From an uncultured Eubacteriales bacterium (GTDB lineage Bacteria; Bacillota; Clostridia; Oscillospirales; Oscillospiraceae): a DNA stretch of 64,000 nt. The stretch covers positions 43,262-107,261 of the forward strand of contig URDG01000003.1 in assembly GCA_900546515.1 (NCBI GenBank). The letters run 5' to 3'. Below, piece by piece: positions 7,842-17,337 of this stretch. How positions within the stretch are numbered: position 1 is the first letter of the stretch; each line of letters begins with the position of its first letter. The translations under genes were made by a program, and so were the position numbers. Under the pieces are notes generated by a model. It was not told the origin of the DNA and searched no databases. It saw only the letters and a program-made list of their open reading frames with translations.

Positions 7842-9035
7842 ATGAGAGTTTTGTATATAGATTCCGTGTGCAAAAGCGGCAGCACCGGCAAGATAGTTTA
7901 CGCCCTTTATACCGCCGTGAATGAAAACGGCGGCGAGGCGGCGGTGTGCTACGGCCGCGGCGCGGATGTTGATGAAAAGAATATCTTCAAGTTCGGCCTG
8001 CGGTGGGAGACGGCGCTGCATGCCGCGCTCACGCGCGTGACGGGGCTGACTGGGTGTTATTCCTTCTTTTCCACGCGGCGGCTGCTGCGCTTTATGGACA
8101 GCTTCAAGCCGGACATCGTGCATCTGCATGAGCCTCATGCGTATTTTGTCAATCTGAAGCCGCTTTTTGAGTATATCCGCGCGAAAAATATCCCGCTGGT
8201 GTATACGTTCCACTGTGAGTTCGCCTATACAGGCAAGTGCGGCTTTGCAAATTCCTGTGACCGCTGGCAGACCGGCTGCGGCGAATGCCCGCAGCTTGGC
8301 GAGTACCCAAAGACCATGTTCTTTGACTTCACGGCGAAGATGTGGCGCGAAAAGCGCGCGCTGCTCACGGGGCAGCGCATGCTGGTCTGCACGCCGTCCG
8401 AGTGGCTGGCGGAGCGGGTGCGCCGGTCGTTTTTGGGAGGGGAGTACGACGTGCGCGTCGTGCCGAACGGCATCGACACCGCGCTCTTCCACCCGCGCGA
8501 TTCTGCGCATCTCAGGGCGCGGCACTCCCTCACGGATGAGAAGGTCGTGCTCGCTGTCGCGCCGTATATGATGGACGCGCGCAAGGGCGGGCGGGACGTG
8601 CTGCGTCTCGCGGAGAGCATGAAGGATGAGCGTGTGAAGTTCATCCTCATCGGCGTGGATGACCTCACGGAGGAGTTCCCGACGAACGTCATCGCCATGG
8701 GGCGCACCGAGAACCAGCAGGAGCTGGCGGAGTATTACTCAATGGCGGACGTGTTCGTGATATGCTCCGCAATGGAGAATTTCCCGACGACCTGTCTGGA
8801 GGCGGTGTGCTGCGGCACGCCCGTGGCTGGCTTTGCCGCGGGCGGCACGGCAGAGACCGCGCCCGCGCCTGTCGGACGCTTCACCGCACCCGGCGACATC
8901 GCGGCGCTGAGGGAGAGCGTCATGGCTTTTCTCGCCGATCCTCCCGCGCCGGAGGCATTTTCGCCCCTGCGCGAGCGCTTCTCCGGGGAACAGATGTATG
9001 AGCGTTACAACGCGATCTATTGCGAAATGCTTTGA
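7842..9035 (+). CDS. GT4 glycosyltransferase, WcaC-like
   Basis: A 397-residue GT-B glycosyltransferase. The N-terminal acceptor domain starts MRVLYIDSVCKSGSTGKIVY and includes DIVHLHEPH and a cysteine cluster (FHCEFAYTGKCGFANSCDRW...CGECPQLG) typical of the WcaC/colanic-acid type group. The donor domain has VVPNGIDTALFHP and AMENFPTTCLEAVCCGTPVAG (about 308-330), including the E-x7-E pair. It should add one sugar to the lipid-linked repeat unit. Acceptor and donor are not predictable. Confidence 0.85.
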   Translation: MRVLYIDSVCKSGSTGKIVYALYTAVNENGGEAAVCYGRGADVDEKNIFKFGLRWETALHAALTRVTGLTGCYSFFSTRRLLRFMDSFKPDIVHLHEPHAYFVNLKPLFEYIRAKNIPLVYTFHCEFAYTGKCGFANSCDRWQTGCGECPQLGEYPKTMFFDFTAKMWREKRALLTGQRMLVCTPSEWLAERVRRSFLGGEYDVRVVPNGIDTALFHPRDSAHLRARHSLTDEKVVLAVAPYMMDARKGGRDVLRLAESMKDERVKFILIGVDDLTEEFPTNVIAMGRTENQQELAEYYSMADVFVICSAMENFPTTCLEAVCCGTPVAGFAAGGTAETAPAPVGRFTAPGDIAALRESVMAFLADPPAPEAFSPLRERFSGEQMYERYNAIYCEML

Positions 9036-9051
9036 TATGGGAGTGTGAACT

Positions 9052-10200
9052 ATGAGCAAGACAAGAACCGAGCGCAAGTTTCAGCGCTGCACCTGCTGCG
9101 TCATGGATACGACGGACAGCCGTATAGTCTTTGACGAAAACGGCGTGTGCGACTATTGCAGCGATTATTACAAGAACATCCTCCCCGCGTGGCGGGCAAA
9201 GCTTGAGGACAAGACGCTTTTGCAGCGCACGGCGGAGGAGATAAAGCGCAATACCGCCGGGCAGAAGTATAACTGCATCATCGGACTCTCCGGCGGCGTG
9301 GACAGCTCGTACCTCTGCTATGTCGCAAAGGAGTTCATGGGGCTCAATCCCCTGTGCTATGTGTGCGACACGGGCTGGAACCTCAAGGTCGCGGACGACA
9401 ATATCAAGCGCATCACCGAGGGGCTTGGTCTCGACGTATACACCGAGGTCGTCGACTGGGACGAGATGCGCAATCTGCAGATCGCGTTCTTCAAATCGCA
9501 GGTGCCGTATCAGGACCTGCCGCAGGATCACGCCATTTTCGCGGGGCTTTATAACTACGCCGTCAGCCACGGCATAAAATACGTGCTCACCGGCGCGAAC
9601 AGCGCCACCGAGTGCATCCGCCCGCCGATAGAGTGGGTGTATCAGAACGACCTGCGCCTCATAAAGGACATTCAGCGCCGCTTCGGCACGATGAAGCTTG
9701 AGAAATTCCCCATGTGCAGCATGATAAAGTACCGCCTTTATTACCCCATTTTCAAGGGCATGAAGCGCGTCGCCCCGCTGGACATGGTGGAGTATGACAA
9801 GGAGAAGGTCAAGACCTTCCTCACGGAGCGCTTCGGCTGGGAGGCGTATGCCAACAAGCACTATGAGGATGTGTTCACCCGCTTTTACGAGGGTTATTAC
9901 CTGCCGCATAAGTTCGGCTATGACAAGAGAAAGTGCTATCTCTCCAATGAGATACTTGTCGGCACAAAGACGCGCGATGAGGCGCTGCGCGAGCTGGAAA
10001 CACCCGGCTACGACGCGGAGACCATGCACGCCGACCTTGAGTATATCGCCCAAAAGCTCGGCATGAGCGCGGAAGCCCTGCAAGCGCTCATTGACGGCGA
10101 GAACAAGACATTTGCCGATTATAAAAACAGCTGGGGCATCATTCAGCTCGGCACGATGGTGCTGCGCGCCCTCGGCGTTGAGAAAAAGAAATTCCGCTGA
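9052..10200 (+). CDS. N-acetyl sugar amidotransferase, WbpG/PseA-like
   Basis: A 382-residue PP-loop ATP pyrophosphatase. The N-terminus has a cysteine set (C13, C15, C16, C33, C36) that probably binds zinc, followed by the PP-loop GLSGGVDSSYL near 78-88. LTGANSATECIRPP and the C-terminal region match the N-acetyl sugar amidotransferase family. WbpG of Pseudomonas converts an acetamido group of a 2,3-diacetamido uronic acid into an acetamidino group, with ammonia supplied by HisH- and HisF-like subunits. Those partners are not in this window. WbpA-B-D-E-like genes further down supply a plausible substrate. Confidence 0.88.
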   Translation: MSKTRTERKFQRCTCCVMDTTDSRIVFDENGVCDYCSDYYKNILPAWRAKLEDKTLLQRTAEEIKRNTAGQKYNCIIGLSGGVDSSYLCYVAKEFMGLNPLCYVCDTGWNLKVADDNIKRITEGLGLDVYTEVVDWDEMRNLQIAFFKSQVPYQDLPQDHAIFAGLYNYAVSHGIKYVLTGANSATECIRPPIEWVYQNDLRLIKDIQRRFGTMKLEKFPMCSMIKYRLYYPIFKGMKRVAPLDMVEYDKEKVKTFLTERFGWEAYANKHYEDVFTRFYEGYYLPHKFGYDKRKCYLSNEILVGTKTRDEALRELETPGYDAETMHADLEYIAQKLGMSAEALQALIDGENKTFADYKNSWGIIQLGTMVLRALGVEKKKFR

Positions 10201-10215
10201 GCGGAGAGGCAGAAC

Positions 10216-11406
10216 ATGAAGATCGTACAGCTTGAGGATTTCTTTCACCCCGACGCGGGGTACAAGATAAATATCCTCTCCAAATACTTTGCCCGCATGG
10301 GGCATGAGACGGTGATCCTCACCGCCGAGCTTGACCGTATGCCCGATTATCTCACGAGCTTTTTCGGGCGTGACAATATCGCCGCGCGCGACCGGGAGTA
10401 TTCCGAGCGCTACGGCGTGCAGATCATCCGCCGCCCCATCTGGGCGTATGTCAGCGGTCGCGCGCTTTTTAAGGATGACCTTGCCGAGCTTGTCAACTCC
10501 CTGCACCCGGACGTGCTGTATGTCCACGGCAACGACACCGCCGCGGGCATGTGGATACTGCGCCATCTCAAGGCGTTTGACTGCCCCATCGTCATGGATA
10601 ACCACATGGTCGAGATGGCGTCGCAGAACCCGCTGAGAAAGCTTTACCGGGCATATTACCGCAGCTTTATCACACCGATCATTGTAAAAAACAGGATACC
10701 TGTCATCCGCGCAATGAACGACGATTATGTTGAAAGATGCCTCGGTGTGCCGCTCTCACTTGCACCGTGGATATCCTATGGTTCGGACATGCTGCTTTTC
10801 CACCCGGATAAGGCGGCAGGCGCAAAATTCCGGGAGGCAAACGGCATCTCGGATGACGCTTTCGTTGTGCTCTTTGCCGGCAAATTTGACGAGTCCAAGG
10901 GCGGCATGCTGCTCGCCGAGCTCACCTGCCGTGAGATAAAGACCGACAGGGAGATAGTATATCTGATGATCGGCAATGCGACCGGCGAGTACGGCGCCGC
11001 AGTGGAAAAGCGCTTTAAGGACAGCAGGTACAGGATAATCCGCCTGCCGACGCAGAAATACTGCGATCTTGCCGGATTCTATCAGGCCGCGGACGTTGGG
11101 CTTATCGCCAAGCAGGCAAGTCTCAACTTCTTTGATATGGAGGCCTGCGGCGTACCGGTGCTCTCTGAGGACAATAACCTCAACCGGGACAGAACGCCCT
11201 GCGGCAACGGATGGCTCTTCCGTCCCGATGATGCGGACGATTTTGCCGCTAGGCTTGAACATATCGTCAATATGGACAGCGCAGAGCTTGAAAAAGCCTC
11301 CGAAAACGCGTATAACTACGTAAAGGAAAAATACGACTATTATAAAAAGGCCCTTGAATACATGGATATAATCCAGAAGGTGTATGACAGGGAAAAGAAG
11401 AAATGA
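10216..11406 (+). CDS. GT4 glycosyltransferase
   Basis: A 396-residue GT-B enzyme with an ATG behind GGAGAGGC. The N-terminal domain has QLEDFFHPDAGYKINILSKY and an acceptor part with VLYVHGNDTAAG. The donor domain has LFAGKFDESKGGMLLAE and NFFDMEACGVPVLSEDNN (about 300-318), a shortened E-x7-E region. It lies between the amidotransferase and another GT4 gene, as expected for sequential repeat-unit assembly. Substrates are unknown. Confidence 0.82.
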   Translation: MKIVQLEDFFHPDAGYKINILSKYFARMGHETVILTAELDRMPDYLTSFFGRDNIAARDREYSERYGVQIIRRPIWAYVSGRALFKDDLAELVNSLHPDVLYVHGNDTAAGMWILRHLKAFDCPIVMDNHMVEMASQNPLRKLYRAYYRSFITPIIVKNRIPVIRAMNDDYVERCLGVPLSLAPWISYGSDMLLFHPDKAAGAKFREANGISDDAFVVLFAGKFDESKGGMLLAELTCREIKTDREIVYLMIGNATGEYGAAVEKRFKDSRYRIIRLPTQKYCDLAGFYQAADVGLIAKQASLNFFDMEACGVPVLSEDNNLNRDRTPCGNGWLFRPDDADDFAARLEHIVNMDSAELEKASENAYNYVKEKYDYYKKALEYMDIIQKVYDREKKK

Positions 11407-11433
11407 TCTGCGGCTGCATCGGAGGGGAAACAT

Positions 11434-12567
11434 ATGTATATCCTTGAGGTGTCATACGGATGCCCGTCGGAAAAATATCCGAGCAATGGCAACTTTCAGC
11501 TCGACCAGGCGAGGGCTCTGGCAGGCTGCGGGCATAAAGTCGTTTTCGCGGCGCTCGATATGCGCTCGTTCAGACGCTGGCGCCGCTGGGGTCTGTACTG
11601 CCACAGCGTGGATGGGATACCGGTCTACGAATACAGCTTTCCGATGGGGCCGTTTGCGGACGCGCTGCGGAGAAAACTTGCAGCCTCAGGCTTTGAGCGC
11701 CTGCTCGACCGGGTGGCGCGCGAAAAAGGACGGCCGGACATCGTGCATGTTCATTTTGCCGATACGGCGGTCAGCATAGTTGAAGCCTGCCGGAAGCGCG
11801 GCATACCGTATGTTGTCACTGAGCACGCATCCAGCATCATGGATGACGAAAAGGCCGCCGGTCAGGCGGAAATGATGAGATATGTGTACGAAAATGCGGC
11901 TGCCGTGATCGCTGTCAGTCCGGCGCTCGCTTCGCAGATAGAGAAGTTTACCGGAGTAAAGGCGGAGGTCGTAGACGACATTGTGGACACCGGCGTTTTT
12001 CGGCTTGAACGGCAGGAGAAGACGGACGGTTTCCGCTTTGTTTCGGCCGGGCATGCCGAATACCGCAAGGGCTTTGATGTGCTTGTTGCCGCGTTCTCGC
12101 GCGTGTGCGCTGTGAGAGACGACTGTCAGCTTACCATCATGGGCGACGGGGCGGAGCTTGAGAACATAAAGCGCCAGATCGCCGGGCTTGGACTGATGGA
12201 CAAGGTCTGCTGCACCGGGTATTTCCGCCGCGGTGAGTTTGCCAGAAAGCTCAATGAGAGCGATTGCTTCGTGCTTGCCAGCCGCCATGAGACATTTGGC
12301 GTCGTGTATGCCGAGGCGATGTGCTGCGGCGTGCCTGTGATAGCAACGCGCTGCGGCGGCACGGAGGGCTTTATCGGTGCGGAGGATGGCCTTATGGTCG
12401 ATGTGGACGATGTGGCCGGCCTTGCCAAGACAATGCTGAGCATCTGCGAAGATGTTCAGAAATATGATAAAGCCGCGATAGCGCGCCGCGCGCATGAGCG
12501 CTTTTCGCCGGACGCCGTCGGAGTGAGGATCGCAAAGGTGCTGGAGAATGCGCTGATAAGGAGCTGA
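11434..12567 (+). CDS. GT4 glycosyltransferase
   Basis: A 377-residue glycosyltransferase. The N-terminus is YILEVSYGCPSEKYPSNGNF; the middle has DIVHVHFADTAVS and VTEHASS. The donor domain contains SAGHAEYRKGFDVLVAAF, IMGDGAELENIKRQI and SRHETFGVVYAEAMCCGVPV (about 281-300) with both conserved glutamates. Composition matches the GC-rich flank. RBS GGAGGGG precedes the ATG. Cytoplasmic, acting on lipid-linked oligosaccharide; substrates not assignable. Confidence 0.87.
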   Translation: MYILEVSYGCPSEKYPSNGNFQLDQARALAGCGHKVVFAALDMRSFRRWRRWGLYCHSVDGIPVYEYSFPMGPFADALRRKLAASGFERLLDRVAREKGRPDIVHVHFADTAVSIVEACRKRGIPYVVTEHASSIMDDEKAAGQAEMMRYVYENAAAVIAVSPALASQIEKFTGVKAEVVDDIVDTGVFRLERQEKTDGFRFVSAGHAEYRKGFDVLVAAFSRVCAVRDDCQLTIMGDGAELENIKRQIAGLGLMDKVCCTGYFRRGEFARKLNESDCFVLASRHETFGVVYAEAMCCGVPVIATRCGGTEGFIGAEDGLMVDVDDVAGLAKTMLSICEDVQKYDKAAIARRAHERFSPDAVGVRIAKVLENALIRS

Positions 12568-12571
12568 ATAG

Positions 12572-13669
12572 ATGAAGGTTTTGTTTATATGCTTTGCGGA
12601 TTTCGGCAGGGCGGATTCCGGAAGCTCTGTGAGACCGCAGAAAATGTACCGCGCTTTTGTCGAAGCGGGACACGAGGTAAAGCTTCTTTGCGGGAGCGAT
12701 GGGAATGACTGCCGGGCGGAACGAAGAAAAAGCGTTGCGGAAATAAACCGTTGGCTGGACATAGAAAGACCGGACATTTGCTATATAGAGTCGCCCGTGG
12801 GGCAGATCATGCTGGACGACGATATCCGCCTTATAAAGCGCCTGCACAGCATGGGCATACCGACTGGGTATTTTATGCGCGATTTTCACAGTAAGTTTCC
12901 GGAGGTATTTCCTCGAAGGACAGGCTTTATAAATTCTTTAAAAGATATTTATCTAGATATCCGACAGTTCAAGACTGATAGTGCGCTTAAATATGTGGAT
13001 ATAGTGTATCTGCCATGTGATGAGGCAAAGGCATTGTTTAACTACCGCGATATGCGTGCTTTGCCGCCGGCAGGTGAAAACAATCTGCCAAGGGAAAATC
13101 ACTTCACAAAGACGGGAATCTATGTAGGCGGAATATCGCAGCAGTATGGGCTGGATGCTTTACTAGATGCTTACGATGGAATAAACAAAAAAACGAATAA
13201 TTATAAGTTGATCTTATGCGTGCGCGAAAACGAGTGGAAGAAATTTAAGCATCCACAAAAAAATGCGCCGTGGCTTGAGGTAGTTCATGCATCCGGAAAG
13301 CAACTTAAGCTACTATACAACAGGGCAGACGTTGGTTTCCTTATACCAAAGGAAGACAGTGCATATAACAATTTTGCTTTGTCTGTTAAAATCTACGAAT
13401 ACATGGGTTATGCTCTTCCTATTGTTGCCGCTAAATGCGTTGCGATGGATAGGGTTATAAACAGGTATAATATTGGAATAACAACCGAAGGTACTAGTGA
13501 AGGCTTCACAAAAGCAATCATGCAGATATATGCGGACGAGACAAAATACAGGCAACTCTGTGATAATTGCAGAGTTGCACTGCTGGGTAATAACTTATGG
13601 ACGCATAGAGTGGGGCAAGTCGTAGATGATCTGTACAAAAAGAATAAGTGTACGCTAGAGAATAGTTGA
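12572..13669 (+). CDS. Glycosyltransferase, GT4-like, with composition break
   Basis: A 365-residue protein starting MKVLFICFADFGRADSGSSV with a GT-B layout. The C-terminal domain shows YVGGISQQYGLDALLDAYDG, YNRADVGFLIPKEDS and ALSVKIYEYMGYALPIVA (about 262-280), the position of the donor-binding loop. The first 310 bases or so are GC-rich like the upstream genes; from about 12,890 to the end the gene is AT-rich with ATA, TTA and AAA codons. The reading frame crosses the break without damage, so the gene may be a chimera made by recombination. Confidence 0.75.
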   Translation: MKVLFICFADFGRADSGSSVRPQKMYRAFVEAGHEVKLLCGSDGNDCRAERRKSVAEINRWLDIERPDICYIESPVGQIMLDDDIRLIKRLHSMGIPTGYFMRDFHSKFPEVFPRRTGFINSLKDIYLDIRQFKTDSALKYVDIVYLPCDEAKALFNYRDMRALPPAGENNLPRENHFTKTGIYVGGISQQYGLDALLDAYDGINKKTNNYKLILCVRENEWKKFKHPQKNAPWLEVVHASGKQLKLLYNRADVGFLIPKEDSAYNNFALSVKIYEYMGYALPIVAAKCVAMDRVINRYNIGITTEGTSEGFTKAIMQIYADETKYRQLCDNCRVALLGNNLWTHRVGQVVDDLYKKNKCTLENS

Positions 13670-14967
13670 GCGAGAAAAACGTGAAACATGATATCGTTAT
13701 AAAAACCAAGCAGCTTATAAAGGGTGGCTTTCTGCATATTTTGACGGGGAACTTCCTGTGCAGAGCTATATCCATGATTTCCAGCATAGTAGTTGCGAGA
13801 ATTGTGGATAAGACGGAATATGCATATATTTCATTTGCCGATAACATTTATACCTATGTGGGACTTGTTAGTGGACTTGGAATGGCTGCGGCACTATTGA
13901 AATTCTGTTCACTCAGAAACACGGAGACAAAGAACAGAGGCTACCTGCAATACGTGGCAGTTAAAGGCAGCGGGGTTCAACTTCTTATTTCATTGGCTGT
14001 GTGTATTGCAGCTATGTTCATAGATATACCGTTCCCAAATTCGAGGAAGTATATTTGGGCACTCGCGTTGTATCAGCCTCTGTATTTCGTATATGACTCT
14101 TTTTCGGCATATATTCGCGTAAAAAGAGAAAACCGCAGATATGCGTCGGCGGGGATAATAATGTCTTCAGTGCTGTGCGTATTCAGTATAGTCCTGCTTA
14201 TCTTGGTCGGAACGATGGGGCTGATATACGCAAGGTATATAGCGGTTACCATTGCGCTTTTGTATTTCTGGGTGTATGTACGCAAATGTTTCACCGGGGT
14301 CGAGTATGAGCCGATCAGTAAGGAAGAGAAGAAAGCGCTCCTTAGTATGGGGCTTTCACTGATGGCAGCAAGAATGTTCAGTGAGATGATGCCCGCAAAT
14401 GAAACATTCTTGGTTAATGCCATTATAAAGGATGAGGTCATCACAGCAAACTTTAGAATAGCAGGAGTGTTTCCTCAACTCCTTCTGTTGGTGGCAAGCG
14501 CGGTGAGCCTGTATTTTTTCCCGATAGTAGCGGATATGACAGACTGGTCGAAGATAAGAAAGAGAATGTTACAGCTTGGGCTGTTTAACTTCGGATTTGT
14601 CCTTTTTGCGGCGCTGGTGGGGGCGCTACTTACACCGCTGGCTATAAAAATACTATACGGGCAGAAATATGCGGATGCGATACCGATGACATATATGCTA
14701 TGGATAATGAATGCTATGAACGGCTGCGTACGCATGTTCCCTATGAATATGCTACCTGCACTTGGCAAAACAAAATTCAATATGTATATTGCAGCGGCAT
14801 CATGCGCTGCACAGACTATTATGGACTATTTCTTCATAAACAAGCTGGGGGTGTATGGTATCGCATGGGGGGCAACTGTGGTTTATGCCTTGTCTGGCGG
14901 TGCGTATTGGTGGTATCTTATGAAGGTGTGTAAGGATGAGAAAAAGAACCAACAGGCGGCACTGTAG
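13666..14967 (+). CDS. Polysaccharide repeat-unit flippase, Wzx-like
   Basis: A 433-residue integral membrane protein with about twelve hydrophobic segments. It begins with KGGFLHILTGNFLCRAISMISSIVVARIVDKTEY, the typical opening of the oligosaccharide flippase branch of the MOP superfamily, and ends LGVYGIAWGATVVYALSGGAYWW. It should move the undecaprenyl-linked repeat unit across the membrane. The TTG start at 13666 overlaps the upstream stop (TTGA); an in-frame GTG at 13681 is an alternative, and neither has a strong ribosome binding site. This is the only flippase in the locus. Confidence 0.87.
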   Translation: MSEKNVKHDIVIKTKQLIKGGFLHILTGNFLCRAISMISSIVVARIVDKTEYAYISFADNIYTYVGLVSGLGMAAALLKFCSLRNTETKNRGYLQYVAVKGSGVQLLISLAVCIAAMFIDIPFPNSRKYIWALALYQPLYFVYDSFSAYIRVKRENRRYASAGIIMSSVLCVFSIVLLILVGTMGLIYARYIAVTIALLYFWVYVRKCFTGVEYEPISKEEKKALLSMGLSLMAARMFSEMMPANETFLVNAIIKDEVITANFRIAGVFPQLLLLVASAVSLYFFPIVADMTDWSKIRKRMLQLGLFNFGFVLFAALVGALLTPLAIKILYGQKYADAIPMTYMLWIMNAMNGCVRMFPMNMLPALGKTKFNMYIAAASCAAQTIMDYFFINKLGVYGIAWGATVVYALSGGAYWWYLMKVCKDEKKNQQAAL

Positions 14968-14994
14968 ATGACTATTTTATGAGGAGGAGACACT

Positions 14995-15990
14995 GTGAAT
15001 GCTTGGGAAAAAATAAAGAAGGAATTAAAAAAAAGCCAATTTGTATGGGATTGCTATGATTCGGCGTATGTGATTGTCAATAGCATGAAAGGGCTGGGAT
15101 GGCAGCTTGCTTTGAAAATTTTTGGCCCACAGAAACAAGCGGATGCATTGATAAAAAGACAACATGTTATAGGAGAAAAACATGTTGATTTAAAACATCC
15201 AACGTCTTTTTTTGACAAGATGCAGTGGCTGAAATATAATATATATAATAAAAGTAGCATAGTTGCATTGTGCTATAACAAATACACTGTCCGTGAATAT
15301 ATCAAGAAAAAAGGTTGCGAATACTGTCTTAACCAGCTTTATGGTGCGTGGGATTCAATAGATGAGATACCATGGGATGATCTTCCAGATGAATTTGTAA
15401 TGAAGGTCTCAAACGGGTACTCAAATCACGTTTTCAAGCTCGATGGAGAATTATTTGACAAAAGAAAGGCGATAAAAACACTTAGAAAGTCGAGCCGATT
15501 TACAAAGTTTGCATTTCGCATAAATGGTGATATGTTTGCATACAAGACACCTAAAAAAATAATCTGCGAGAGACTTCTACACTCGGCAGACGGATATAAA
15601 GTGCCTGATGACTATAAGTTTTATTGCTTTCACGGAGTACCGCGCTATATAGAAGTTATGTGGGACAGATATGGAGCAAACAGAAAGTACAATGAAATAT
15701 TTGTTGATATAGACCTGAATGACCGACATGATCTTGAAGCGGAGGCGAGCGATGAGACTTATGTTTGGCCGCCGTGTTTGAATGAAATGAAAGATCTGGC
15801 GGCAAAGCTTTCTGAGGACTTCCCATTTGTAAGAGTGGATTTTTATGTAGAAAATGGTAGACCAATTTTCGGAGAGCTTACATTTACGCCTTATCATGCT
15901 CAGACCGAGCAGTCAATGATTGAACTGGGGGCGTTGATAGATATGACTAGAATGAGTGAGTATATGGAGAGACTGGTTGATTTAAAGTAG
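14995..15990 (+). CDS. TupA-like ATP-grasp protein
   Basis: A 331-residue protein of the TupA-like ATP-grasp family. Visible blocks are HPTSFFDKMQWLKYN (about 68), NKYTVREYIKKKG, DEFVMKVSNGYSNH, the ATP-grasp lysine region ICERLLH near 195, DDYKFYCFHGVPRYI, and FPFVRVDFYVENGRPIFGELTFTP near 283, with the acidic metal-binding residues. TupA was named from teichuronopeptide synthesis in alkaliphilic Bacillus; ATP-grasp enzymes ligate carboxylates to amines. Here it could attach an amino acid to a uronic acid made by the following genes, which is an inference. Start is GTG behind GAGGAGGAG. Confidence 0.82.
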   Translation: MNAWEKIKKELKKSQFVWDCYDSAYVIVNSMKGLGWQLALKIFGPQKQADALIKRQHVIGEKHVDLKHPTSFFDKMQWLKYNIYNKSSIVALCYNKYTVREYIKKKGCEYCLNQLYGAWDSIDEIPWDDLPDEFVMKVSNGYSNHVFKLDGELFDKRKAIKTLRKSSRFTKFAFRINGDMFAYKTPKKIICERLLHSADGYKVPDDYKFYCFHGVPRYIEVMWDRYGANRKYNEIFVDIDLNDRHDLEAEASDETYVWPPCLNEMKDLAAKLSEDFPFVRVDFYVENGRPIFGELTFTPYHAQTEQSMIELGALIDMTRMSEYMERLVDLK

Positions 15991-16020
15991 TTACGCAGAT
16001 ACAGACAGGAGTATGATGAA

Positions 16021-17334
16021 ATGATATACAATGAACTGAGAGAGCACAAAACAAAGCTGGCTGTTGTAGGACTGGGATATGTGGGATTGCCGCTTGCAGT
16101 TGCGTTTGATGAGGAGGGTATTGATGTAATTGGCTATAACCGCAGTCAAGGACGTATAGATCTCTATAGAAGTGGGATAGACCCTACGCACGAAGTGGGG
16201 GATGAGCGCATAAAAAAGTGTGGCATTGACTTTACAACAGACCAAAAGAAATTGCAGGAATGCAGATTTATCATTGTAGCTGTTCCAACACCTGTCGATG
16301 AGGGGCATGTGCCTGACCTCAGCCCGGTGACAGGCTCTACAGCTGTCATAGGGCGTAACCTTACAAAGGGAAGCATAGTTGTATATGAATCAACGGTTTA
16401 TCCTGGCGTGACTGAGGATATTTGTATTCCGATTCTTGAGAAGGAGTCAGGCATGAAATGCGGTATCGATTTCTTTGTTGGTTATAGCCCTGAACGAATC
16501 AATCCAGGCGATAAGGTACATACACTGCGTACCATACGCAAAATAGTGTCAGGTATGGATGCGTACACGCTTAACGAGGTTTCCAAGGTTTATGAAACTG
16601 TTATAAATGCGGGCGTGTATCAAGCCTCATGCATAAAGGTCGCGGAGGCGGCGAAAGTCATCGAAAACAGCCAGCGAGATATAAACATAGCTTTCATAAA
16701 TGAGCTGTCAAAGATTTTTGACAGACTGGGAATAGACACTAATGAGGTTATGGATGCCGCGTGTACAAAGTGGAACTTCCTGCGCTACAACCCAGGGCTT
16801 GTCGGAGGACACTGCATCGGTGTTGACCCATATTATCTGACTTACCGGGCAGAACAAGTTGGTTATTCAAGTCAGGTTATACTTGCAGCTCGACGTGTTA
16901 ACGACAGCATGGGCAGGTACGTGGCGCAGGGCGCAATAAAACAGATGGTGAGAGCTGGTATGTGCGTCAAAAATGCGAGGGTGGCGATTCTGGGGTTCAC
17001 GTTTAAGGAGAATTGTCCTGACACACGAAATACAAAAGTTGTTGATATAATAAAAGAACTGGCGGAATTTGACATAACGCCGGTTGTAGTGGATTCGTGG
17101 GCTGACAAGTTAGACGTGCTAAAGGAATATGGATTGCAGTTGGCAGATGAATCGGCACTAAGAAACATGGATGCAATTATCCTTGCTGTCGCACATAACG
17201 AATATAGGACGATAGCGATGAAGCAGCTGGATGCAATGTATGCCACCAATGCACAAAAAGTGCTTGTAGATGTAAAAGGCATTTTGAATAAAAAGGAATA
17301 TGAGGATGCAGGCTATTTGTATTGGAGACTGTAA
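16021..17334 (+). CDS. wbpA: UDP-N-acetylhexosamine 6-dehydrogenase (WbpA/WbpO-like)
   Basis: A 437-residue nucleotide-sugar dehydrogenase that oxidises C6 of a UDP-HexNAc to the uronic acid with two NAD+. The Rossmann motif is VVGLGYVGLPLA (about 16-27), followed by VPTPVDEGHVPDLSPV, YESTVYPGVTED and the catalytic cysteine in NPGLVGGHCIGVDPYYLTYRA near residue 265. These blocks match the WbpA/WbpO/TviB branch rather than WecC. WbpB-, WbpD- and WbpE-like genes follow at once, so UDP-GlcNAc is the likely substrate. The symbol follows the pathway and is inferred. Confidence 0.88.
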   Translation: MIYNELREHKTKLAVVGLGYVGLPLAVAFDEEGIDVIGYNRSQGRIDLYRSGIDPTHEVGDERIKKCGIDFTTDQKKLQECRFIIVAVPTPVDEGHVPDLSPVTGSTAVIGRNLTKGSIVVYESTVYPGVTEDICIPILEKESGMKCGIDFFVGYSPERINPGDKVHTLRTIRKIVSGMDAYTLNEVSKVYETVINAGVYQASCIKVAEAAKVIENSQRDINIAFINELSKIFDRLGIDTNEVMDAACTKWNFLRYNPGLVGGHCIGVDPYYLTYRAEQVGYSSQVILAARRVNDSMGRYVAQGAIKQMVRAGMCVKNARVAILGFTFKENCPDTRNTKVVDIIKELAEFDITPVVVDSWADKLDVLKEYGLQLADESALRNMDAIILAVAHNEYRTIAMKQLDAMYATNAQKVLVDVKGILNKKEYEDAGYLYWRL

Positions 17335-17337
17335 TTC

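Noticed and set aside
8920..10605. A 561-codon open frame on the - strand across the glycosyltransferase and amidotransferase genes
   Set aside because: It is antisense to two well-supported genes and shows no domain or ribosome binding site. The same applies to long antisense frames over topA (26374-27876) and leuS (39141-40397, 40590-41498).
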